Below, piece after piece: positions 50,566 through 57,968 of a stretch of 64,000 bases of DNA. Position 1 is the first letter of the stretch. The number at the start of each line of letters is the position of its first letter. Source of the DNA: JAGQPD01 sp020426865 (GTDB lineage: Bacteria > Planctomycetota > Planctomycetia > Pirellulales > Pirellulaceae); contig JAWKTN010000006.1 of assembly GCA_041399065.1 (NCBI GenBank), forward strand, positions 62,001 to 126,000. Reading direction: 5' to 3'. The position numbers and the translations under genes are program-made. The notes under the pieces are model-generated. The model saw only the letters and a program-made list of their open reading frames with translations, had not been told where the DNA came from and did not search any database.

Positions 50566-52602
50566 ATGTACGTCGAGTCCGTTCTATTGCTACTACTGTT
50601 TGTTTCAACAGTGGCTGTGTTTGCCGCGGTCAGCCGACCGGGGCGAATAGTCGCCTATCGATCACGTCGGCAAACTTGGAATTACGTGCTTGGCTTTGCC
50701 TTGATGTCGATCGTCGTAGGATGGTTGCGATTTCAAGTTTTTGAACGGCAGACAATCGGGCGCGAGCAGGTTGTCGATTCGGTACTTGTCAAGGTGCCGC
50801 ATCTTCAGCGAAGGGGCGGGTATGTAAGCTCGCATCGATGTCAGGCGTGCCATCCGGGTGAACATGCAAGCTGGCACCAAAGCTTTCATCGGACGATGAC
50901 ACAATTGGCCTTGCCGGAGAATGTCACTGGCGAATTCGACGATACCACGGTCTATTCCAACGGCTTGGCTTACCGCATGTTCCGCGACGGCGAGCGTTTT
51001 TTTTGCGAGATGCCGGATCCAGACGAGGTAATGATGATCGTCGAATTCGGAAAGCCCAAGCCGTTATCTGAGGTTCCACGGGTGACACGGCAAATTGTGA
51101 TGACAACCGGATCGCACCACTATCAAACGTATTGGGTCCCGGGGAATGAGGACTTTGGTAAGGTACTACAAACCGTACCCGTGGTTTACCTGATCGCGGA
51201 GCGGCAGTGGATCCCCCGCGAGGCGGCATTTATGACCGCCGATGGCGCGAAAGGGATGGTTACCCAGTGGAATCATCATTGCATTCGTTGCCACAGTACT
51301 GGTGGTATTCCCGGACTAAGCAGTGACGGTCGCCGACTCGACACAAGCGTGGGAGAACTGGGGATTTCATGCGAGGCCTGCCATGGCCCCGGAGAGTCTC
51401 ACGTCAAAAAACATCAGGACATTTTTGAGCGATACAAAGCTCACCTGGACGGCCAGCCAGACAACACGATTGTCAATCCCGCTCGGTTGGACCATAGAGC
51501 GTCGACTCAAGTGTGCGGTCAATGCCACGGCGTTTATCGTGCGAGCAATGAACGGGAAGGTTTTAAGTATGCTCGCGAGGGGAGTACATACCGGCCCGGG
51601 CGCGATTTGCACGCTACTCGCTACTACATTCAGTATCCACGGGAAGGTGATCCCGAATCCCGCTTCCTCGAATGGCAGAAGAATCCCACCTTCTTCCGCG
51701 AACGCTGGTGGAACGACGGGACAATTCTTGCGGGCGGACGTGAGTACACCGCCTTGGAAGCGTCGGCGTGCTACCGGCAAGGTACGATTAGCTGTTTGTC
51801 TTGCCATTCCATGCACGACAGCGACCCCGCAGATCAGTTGATACGCGATGTGGGCCCATCACATAGCTGCACGCAGTGCCACGATGAGCCGAGATTTACG
51901 ACGGCGATCGAAAATCACACGCATCACGTGGCGGATTCCAGCGGCAGTAGTTGCGTGAATTGTCACATGCCACATACAACGTACGCGTTGTTCAGTGCCA
52001 TCCGGTCGCATCAGATTGTGAGCCCGAACATTCGGCGGAGTGTGGATCACGGAGTGCCCAATGCCTGTAATCTCTGCCATTTGGATCAAACGTTGTCTTG
52101 GACTCAGGACCATCTAAGCCAATGGTACGGACAAGAAGAGGTTACGTTAACCGATGAACAGGCCGGCACGTCGGCATTTCTGCTTTGGCTACTAAAGGGC
52201 GATGCGGCACAACGAGCCATTGCAGCTTGGCATTCTGGATGGCCAGAGGCCCAAGCGGCGTCGGGGAAAGGATGGCTTGCCCCATTTGTTGCCCATCTAC
52301 TGAACGATCCATACGGAGTTGTGCGACATGTTGCGCAGCACTCGCTGAGAACACTGCCGGGATTTGCCGAGCTTCGAGAGGATTTTCTGGCCGATGCTCA
52401 GGAGCGCGCCCAGGCCGTTGTACGAGTGGTAGAGCATTGGAATTCACCAGCGAGCCGGCATTTCCGCGGCCAGGATATGTTGCCGACCGGGCCATTGCAT
52501 ACACAGGCTGTGCTGCTTCATGACGACGGAACGATCGATCACTCCCGCTTGTTAGATTTGCTAAAAGGTCGCGACGACCGTCCGGTTACGATCAAGGAAT
52601 AA
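50566..52602 (+). CDS. octahaem membrane-anchored cytochrome c
   Basis: 678 residues from the ATG at 50566 (weak ribosome-binding site). Two membrane helices (about 5-25 and 41-58) anchor a periplasmic part with eight CxxCH haem sites: 92, 239, 269, 317, 410, 435, 463 and 501. The spacing, with PG and HGPGESH around the early hemes and CVNCHMPHTTY near the seventh, matches planctomycete multihaem proteins related to nitrite/hydroxylamine-type or decahaem carriers, but the family is not certain. The last 150 residues carry no haem and look alpha-helical. It probably passes electrons between the membrane and a periplasmic partner. It is followed after 25 bp by a small membrane protein. Confidence 0.92.
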   Translation: MYVESVLLLLLFVSTVAVFAAVSRPGRIVAYRSRRQTWNYVLGFALMSIVVGWLRFQVFERQTIGREQVVDSVLVKVPHLQRRGGYVSSHRCQACHPGEHASWHQSFHRTMTQLALPENVTGEFDDTTVYSNGLAYRMFRDGERFFCEMPDPDEVMMIVEFGKPKPLSEVPRVTRQIVMTTGSHHYQTYWVPGNEDFGKVLQTVPVVYLIAERQWIPREAAFMTADGAKGMVTQWNHHCIRCHSTGGIPGLSSDGRRLDTSVGELGISCEACHGPGESHVKKHQDIFERYKAHLDGQPDNTIVNPARLDHRASTQVCGQCHGVYRASNEREGFKYAREGSTYRPGRDLHATRYYIQYPREGDPESRFLEWQKNPTFFRERWWNDGTILAGGREYTALEASACYRQGTISCLSCHSMHDSDPADQLIRDVGPSHSCTQCHDEPRFTTAIENHTHHVADSSGSSCVNCHMPHTTYALFSAIRSHQIVSPNIRRSVDHGVPNACNLCHLDQTLSWTQDHLSQWYGQEEVTLTDEQAGTSAFLLWLLKGDAAQRAIAAWHSGWPEAQAASGKGWLAPFVAHLLNDPYGVVRHVAQHSLRTLPGFAELREDFLADAQERAQAVVRVVEHWNSPASRHFRGQDMLPTGPLHTQAVLLHDDGTIDHSRLLDLLKGRDDRPVTIKE

Positions 52603-52627
52603 GAACAGCCAAGGAGCGAATTACATT

Positions 52628-53119
52628 GTGGCTAAACCCAAAAGCAAATCGTCCGAACCCAATAGTACGCCGTCGCCTGTTGGCGAAGCAAATACGCTCG
52701 GACTTCATCACTTGGTGTTGGGCTGGACAGCCCTAATCGTATTTCTCGCGTTGGGGCTCACTTTGGAATTGCTGCATGCATTTAAGAGTGAGTTTTACTT
52801 AGACGACCGTGTTGGCATGCGACGTATGATGTGGACGCTGGCACATTCGCACGGGACCTTGTTTGCATTGATCCACATTGCCTTTGGCGTCACACTTCGG
52901 GTCCTGCCGACCTTCCCGCTCGGCATGGCACGAATCGCATCCGGCGGACTTTGGGCGGGATTGCTGACGATGCCGACAGGTTTCTTTCTCGGGGGAATTT
53001 GGCTGCACGACGGCGATCCAGGATTAGGAGTTATTGCGGTCCCCGTCGGTGCTTTGGCGATGGTTATCGGATGTATATTCGCAGCGGCAGGGTTGAGTCG
53101 GGCGCAAAAGCAGAATTAG
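52628..53119 (+). CDS. four-helix membrane protein next to octahaem cytochrome
   Basis: 163 residues from the GTG at 52628 (AAGGAG 11 nt upstream). Four hydrophobic segments are visible (about 25-50, 70-95, 103-125 and 133-157), with AHSHGTLFALIHIAFG (about 71-86) providing His residues that could bind haem, as in small cytochrome-type subunits. The family is not firmly recognised. It lies 25 bp behind the cytochrome on the same strand, so it is probably the membrane partner of the same electron-transfer complex. Confidence 0.72.
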   Translation: MAKPKSKSSEPNSTPSPVGEANTLGLHHLVLGWTALIVFLALGLTLELLHAFKSEFYLDDRVGMRRMMWTLAHSHGTLFALIHIAFGVTLRVLPTFPLGMARIASGGLWAGLLTMPTGFFLGGIWLHDGDPGLGVIAVPVGALAMVIGCIFAAAGLSRAQKQN

Positions 53120-53400
53120 GGAAATGTACCGCAAGACGTTGGTTTTTTTTACAGCGAACTCCGTTTTTTTCTTGTCTTTGCGTTGCGATATCTTCACTGA
53201 ATCTTGTTACGGCGAGTATTGAAATCTGCGGCACACTCTGTGATACTGTGTACGATGACCTTTCATGCTAGATTCACACGAGTCGTATTCGGCCATCAGA
53301 CGAGACAGATTTGGTACGGGGATGGTAGACAGGAGTTAACGTTCTCAAGCAATGATGCAACGTTTTGTTTTTCGTGGTAATTCTTTGAGAGAGCAGCGTA

Positions 53401-54192
53401 ATGAAAAAAACTATTGCGTTTGTTGCGGTATTGTGCCTGACCGCATCGGCGGCTGTGCACGCACAGCAGATTGGCACCGTCGTTTGGGGCGAGGATTTCG
53501 AGTCCGTCCGTCCGAGCTTGCAGCCGAAGGTGGAAGACCCGGGTGTTGACGACGCGGCATTGTTGGGGTGGACGCATTCTGCGCCGGCTAACTGGACGAT
53601 CGACAACAGCAGCATGCCGGCTGCCGGGCTTGGCGTAGACGAATGGTACGGCTGGTCGTTTGCCACTAAGGGCTTCTGGGTAGACGCCGACAATCAACAG
53701 CGAGACCAGTTCCTGCCTGAACTGGGTAATGACAACATCGTTGCCGTCGCTGATCCGGACGAATATGACGATGTAGATAGCGCCGCAGCTGGAGGCGCGT
53801 ACAATTCCATTTTGCGAACGCCGATTGTAGATTTTAGCAGCGTAGCTGGGGAAAAAATCGCAATTGCATTTGACAGCAGCCAACGCATGGAGCCGACGCA
53901 AATCCTGCGTCTGACGGCTTTTTATTCTGACGGCAGCAACGAGCAGCTGCTGGAGTGGAGCGACGCCAATGGGACGCCAGATGCCACGAATGAAAAGGTT
54001 TTTCTCGAATTAAACGTACCTGCGGGCGCCACCGCGGCGTTCTTTGACTTTGCCATGTTGGAAGCTGACAACGACTGGTGGTGGGCCGTAGACAACATTC
54101 AGGTTGGCTCGGTTGTACCAGAACCAGGCGCGTTGAGCATGCTGGGTTTGGCCTTGGTTGGGTTGGTATCGATGATTCGCCGCAATAAGTAG
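53401..54192 (+). CDS. PEP-CTERM protein with shared WTIDNS/DPDEYDD domain
   Basis: 263 residues. A short signal peptide (1-21, ending VHAQ) and one domain (about 30-225) that also occurs twice in the large fused protein at 57969-60818: W-TIDNS, GWSF..K.FWV...NQQRDQF and VAVADPDEYDD. It ends DNDWWWAVDNIQVGS and then VPEPGALSMLGLALVGLVSMIRRNK, a PEP-CTERM sorting signal. No named family is known to me for the domain; an exported beta-sandwich is likely. A hairpin terminator follows the stop codon. Confidence 0.88.
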   Translation: MKKTIAFVAVLCLTASAAVHAQQIGTVVWGEDFESVRPSLQPKVEDPGVDDAALLGWTHSAPANWTIDNSSMPAAGLGVDEWYGWSFATKGFWVDADNQQRDQFLPELGNDNIVAVADPDEYDDVDSAAAGGAYNSILRTPIVDFSSVAGEKIAIAFDSSQRMEPTQILRLTAFYSDGSNEQLLEWSDANGTPDATNEKVFLELNVPAGATAAFFDFAMLEADNDWWWAVDNIQVGSVVPEPGALSMLGLALVGLVSMIRRNK

Positions 54193-54605
54193 GATCGAGT
54201 TGATCCTTGATTCGAGAGCATGGAGTGAACGAGGGCCGTCTTCTTTGGGGGACGGCCCTTTTCTATTGGCAATGGAACATTCGTTAGACGGTTGTTGATG
54301 GGGGACACACAACGGTCTGCCCCCGATCACCATCAGCCAGTCCTCACCGCAATACCTCGAACCAACAGTGCCGCAACCAATAAACAACCGCTCACCAAAG
54401 CGAGATGTTGCCTAAATTCCCAGCATCGTTCCCGAACCATTGACTGAAGTAAGTCATGGTACGGCGCGTGATTTTTTAACGCGGAGACGCAGAGGCTCCC
54501 GAGTTCAAGCGGAAGCGTTCGGCACAGGGTCTTGCGACTACTTGGGAGGTCTCGGAATGGGCGGCGATACGAGACCAACGGACAGCGACTTTCGCACCGT
54601 GGAGT
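54193..54605. other. intergenic region with terminator and repeat copy
   Basis: 413 bp with the terminator above and a copy of the dispersed repeat at 54351-54367 (AATACCTCGAACCAACA). Nothing else recognised. Confidence 0.6.
54233..54264 (+). terminator. Rho-independent terminator of the PEP-CTERM gene
   Basis: GGGCCGTC (54233-54240), loop of 10 nt, GACGGCCC (54251-54258), then TTTTCT. A perfect 8-bp GC-rich stem with a T-tract, about 40 bp after the stop codon. Confidence 0.88.
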
Positions 54606-54995
54606 CTATTTCTTAAACCCGGGTGGTTCAGCGGCGTTGCCTTTGAATCGCTTATCTTTCGACTTCTTGAGCTCCTGCTTTAACCACTTCGCCTCACCAT
54701 TTTGTGGGTCGATCTTTAACAGTTCATCGCAGTCAGCGATGGCGGCGGCGTCATCTCCCAGTTTTTCATGCAGTTTCGCTCGCTCGAAATATGCCCACGC
54801 GTTCGGTTCTGCATCAATGGACGCCGTGAGCTCTTGCATGGCAACTTCGGTATTGCCTTCGCTGAGCGCCTTGCTGGCTTCCAGCAAGTGCGAGTTCTTT
54901 TCATCCAGTTTGGGGCCCTCGTGACAACCGATGACAACCGTTGCGATGAATATCGGGATGAGGACCGAAAGTGACTTGCGGAGCTTTACAGGCAT
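54606..54995 (-). CDS. TPR lipoprotein
   Basis: 129 residues. A lipoprotein signal (LIPIFIATVVIGC, Cys about 24) precedes two or so tetratricopeptide repeats (about 40-110, AMQELTASIDAEPNAWAYFERAKLHEKLGDDAAAIADCDELL). It ends with a lysine-rich and then GFKK tail. Probably attached to an envelope membrane as a protein-interaction module. It stands alone, with a palindromic repeat directly upstream. Confidence 0.8.
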   Translation of the reverse strand: MPVKLRKSLSVLIPIFIATVVIGCHEGPKLDEKNSHLLEASKALSEGNTEVAMQELTASIDAEPNAWAYFERAKLHEKLGDDAAAIADCDELLKIDPQNGEAKWLKQELKKSKDKRFKGNAAEPPGFKK

Positions 54996-55015
54996 ATTGG
55001 TTCTCGCGTTGTTAC

Positions 55016-55097
55016 CCAGCTGTCCCCAGCTGGTCCGATAGTCTGTGTGACGGTGCTGCAGGAAGACGGCTGGAACAGCGACAACTGGGACAGCCGT
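55016..55097. repeat. palindromic intergenic repeat, several copies
   Basis: Copies or partial copies of the GGCTGGGACAGCC family: CCAGCTGTCCCCAGCTGG (55017-55032) and, further on, GACGGCTGG... ACTGGGACAGCCGT (55065-55097). They lie between the TPR lipoprotein and the DUF1559 gene. Confidence 0.7.
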
Positions 55098-55103
55098 TCA
55101 ATC

Positions 55104-56189
55104 CTAACGTCCGCTACCAGTGGTTACGAGCACTTGATTTGCCCGAGTACCCAGATCACTCCAGGGCTGTGGATCGATATCTTCACCGATGAAGGCGGCT
55201 GAGCCATCACAGTGAGCGATATTGATACCGCCTGGGTGGGCGCTGCTGAACGACAATTGCAGCGCCTGGCAATCGGGGTGGCTGGGGGAAGAACAGGGAT
55301 TCGTGTTCCGGAATCTATTCTGTAGGTTGATTGGGACACCCGTCGACCCCATGCATTCCGAACCGTCCTGTCCGGGGCGAGCGCCACGGGAGGTATCGAT
55401 ATCGTCGCTGCCGATGTACCAGTGATCTTTGTGGTCTCCGTCCTGGTGTTCTGCCCGGGAAGCGCCAATCGTCTCTTGGGCTTCCACGTCGTGGAGAACT
55501 TCGCCGATGAGCATCGTTTTCGATGTGCCGTCTTTCACCTTTTTCAGGTTAATGGGAAACAACGTATCAGCTTCTTTATCGACGCCGAACATCACTCCAT
55601 CGAGGTCGAGCATGGAGGGGGGCGAATTCTGCGAGAGAACGAGGCCCGAGGCATTGGCGCTATACGAGCCGGGAACGCGTTCCATAACGTGCCAATTATC
55701 AACCGTATTATCGTGTTGGTATTCGGGAAGTGATGCGGAGGGGCAGCGATAAATCTCGATCACGGTCTGCACGGCGATGAGGTTCTTGTAGTTGTCACCG
55801 AGCGCTCGAATGGCGGCCGGATCGTAGACGCCCGGAAAAGCCCACTGGTTGTTTCCAACGCGTGAGTTCTCGCCGATGGTCATCAGTTGCTTGAGGGCGT
55901 CATCTTCCATGTAGGGGAGGATATAGGCAGACCACATTGCACCTTCGGCCATGACACCGCCGGGCGGAAAAGCCTGCATGGCGTCGTGATGCATGATCGT
56001 GGCCAAGGCCACTTGGCGGATGTTATTGAGGCATCCGTTGCGGCGCGCGGCCTCGCGGGCCGCGTTGACGGCGGGCAGCAAGAGGGCCACCAGCAACCCG
56101 ATAATGGCGATTACCACCAGGAGTTCCACAAGTGTGAAGCCTTTGCGGCCAGCAGCAACTCGCCGTGTTTTTCGGATCGGTTTTCGCAT
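55104..56189 (-). CDS. DUF1559 prepilin-like protein
   Basis: 361 residues from the ATG at 56189 (GGAG 8 nt upstream). It has a type IV prepilin-like N-terminus: a basic leader, the cleavage motif GFTLVELLVVIAIIGLLVALLLPAVNAAREAARR and one hydrophobic helix. The DUF1559 body has GMLNNI-like NGCLNNIRQVALA and ends CDGSAAFIGEDID. This family is highly multiplied in planctomycetes; members are probably pilin-like surface proteins of unknown role. It is transcribed alone. Confidence 0.93.
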   Translation of the reverse strand: MRKPIRKTRRVAAGRKGFTLVELLVVIAIIGLLVALLLPAVNAAREAARRNGCLNNIRQVALATIMHHDAMQAFPPGGVMAEGAMWSAYILPYMEDDALKQLMTIGENSRVGNNQWAFPGVYDPAAIRALGDNYKNLIAVQTVIEIYRCPSASLPEYQHDNTVDNWHVMERVPGSYSANASGLVLSQNSPPSMLDLDGVMFGVDKEADTLFPINLKKVKDGTSKTMLIGEVLHDVEAQETIGASRAEHQDGDHKDHWYIGSDDIDTSRGARPGQDGSECMGSTGVPINLQNRFRNTNPCSSPSHPDCQALQLSFSSAHPGGINIAHCDGSAAFIGEDIDPQPWSDLGTRANQVLVTTGSGR

Positions 56190-56654
56190 ACACAAATCTC
56201 CTATTGCTCCAGAATCGTGGATTGGGCGTGGTATTCATTGCGGATTACTCGCGGCGTCCAAACGCGAGTCGACGGCACGAAGTGATATTTATAACCGAAA
56301 ACAGCGGACAGCATCCATCCTTCAATTTCGGCCCCTGCCGTATTTTCCGCCGTTCAACGTGCGGCGCCAAGTCCTTTACCGTACAAATCGTTTAAGTTTC
56401 AAACGTCGGTTAGCCAACGAGGTTCCGGAAGAACCCATCCGGGAACGGTGAATTTGGCGGAAGTTTGTGAATCTTGGGCAGCTGGAAAGGACCTGCTTTC
56501 GCGCATGGTGAAAATTCAATGAAGTCGCCGATTCTGTGGACGAAACGCTTTATTTTGCCAGAGGTTTAGGATATTCTAAGAGGCCGAATGCAGGGGGGGA
56601 CGGTACATGACAAAACTGCATTAAGACCAAGAACCATTCGCAGAGGGAAAAACT
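56190..56654. other. intergenic region, no gene seen
   Basis: 465 bp between divergent genes. No repeat or RNA was recognised; it presumably holds the promoters of the DUF1559 gene and the LamG-type PEP-CTERM gene. Confidence 0.5.
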
Positions 56655-57866
56655 ATGACGTTACTTTGGGATCGTTGGTTATCGATTGTCATTGCTGTGG
56701 CGGCAATGTTTCCGACGTTGGGAATGGCGTCTGGAGCCACCTTGGATCGCAATTACCGTCTCGGTGAGGACTCGTTTGAAAATGGAAGTGCCAATTCGCC
56801 GGCTGGTGCGAATATCGCTGGCACTCTTTACACCGTCGACAGCGAGGGTGCGCTAAGCGCCCACGACCTGGCAGATTTGGAGGTGTTTGGAAATCCGACT
56901 TATGCCAATGTCAGCGATCGCCCGTTGTTCACATCGGGTGTCGGGATTTCGTTTGATGGAAGCGGTGACTATCTGGTGGGGCAAAATCTGAACAATCCCG
57001 CGACCTCGTATTCGTCGATCAACTACGATGATACTCCCAATGGTGGAGCACATGTGCCTGGGCCAATCGACTACACAGGAATGAACGACCGTTTCTTTCA
57101 ATTCTGGGCGAAACCCAATTCGGCTGGACAGAACGCCACGCAGTCGGTGGTGATGGATAGTAACCAGCATGGCGTGCGTATTGTCGATGGCAAATGGTCC
57201 ATGCGGTATGGTGGTCAAGACGTGGTTTCTGAGACATCGGTAGCGTTCGGGCAATGGAGCCACATCATGCTGGCTCGGCCGTCGGCAGACGTTGGATCGG
57301 TGTTGTTCGTGGATGGCGTTGCCGTTGCAGGTCTGGCCGGCGGATATGACGGAGCAGCTCATGAAGAGTTGGTCGTTGGCAGCACCACCGCTCGGGATGT
57401 CGACGACAGTCCATTGGTCGGTCAAGGTGAATTCTACAATGGCCTGCTCGATGACTTGACGATGTCGGTTGTCGGATTTAACAGTGTCAACGACTTCGGT
57501 GAGTTTAGTCTTTTGACTGACAGCCGTTATGTCGCTGGTGTTTCGATGGTCGGTGTCCCCGCGGCTGACGTGAATCTCGATAAAGTAGTGAATGCAGCAG
57601 ACGTCACGGCGTTTGTCGACGGATGGCTATCTGCCACCGTCGTCAACGGCGTACAAATTGGCGATATCAACTCGCGATCACGTGGGGATCTGAACTTCGA
57701 TGGAATTACTGACTTGGCCGATTGGGGAATTCTGCATTCGGCCAACCCGCAAATCGCGGCGGCCGCTGGCCAGGCGATTTTTGGCGTACCCGAACCAACG
57801 TCGTTATCACTGGGGATCGTGGGATTGCTGATCGTTTCCATGTTCCGCGTACGGGAACGCAATTAG
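56655..57866 (+). CDS. LamG-like PEP-CTERM protein with dockerin
   Basis: 403 residues. A signal peptide (about 1-27) is followed by a concanavalin-like/LamG domain (about 30-285), with SFDGSGDYLV, FQFWAKPNSAG and GQWSHIMLARPSADVGSVLFVDGV as strand motifs. A dockerin-type pair follows (about 310-370: VNLDKVVNAADVTAFV and LNFDGITDLADWGIL), then GVPEPTSLSLGIVGLLIVSMFRVRERN, a PEP-CTERM sorting signal. It binds or displays carbohydrate on the cell surface, by inference. It precedes the fused PEP-CTERM gene by 102 bp. Confidence 0.9.
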   Translation: MTLLWDRWLSIVIAVAAMFPTLGMASGATLDRNYRLGEDSFENGSANSPAGANIAGTLYTVDSEGALSAHDLADLEVFGNPTYANVSDRPLFTSGVGISFDGSGDYLVGQNLNNPATSYSSINYDDTPNGGAHVPGPIDYTGMNDRFFQFWAKPNSAGQNATQSVVMDSNQHGVRIVDGKWSMRYGGQDVVSETSVAFGQWSHIMLARPSADVGSVLFVDGVAVAGLAGGYDGAAHEELVVGSTTARDVDDSPLVGQGEFYNGLLDDLTMSVVGFNSVNDFGEFSLLTDSRYVAGVSMVGVPAADVNLDKVVNAADVTAFVDGWLSATVVNGVQIGDINSRSRGDLNFDGITDLADWGILHSANPQIAAAAGQAIFGVPEPTSLSLGIVGLLIVSMFRVRERN

Positions 57867-57968
57867 CGGCGACATGCAGATGGTCGCGCGTCCGTCGGGC
57901 AGCGTCCAAACGAGGAAGTTACTTAACTGAGATTAGCACACACGATATTACCGGGAGTTTTCACGAAT

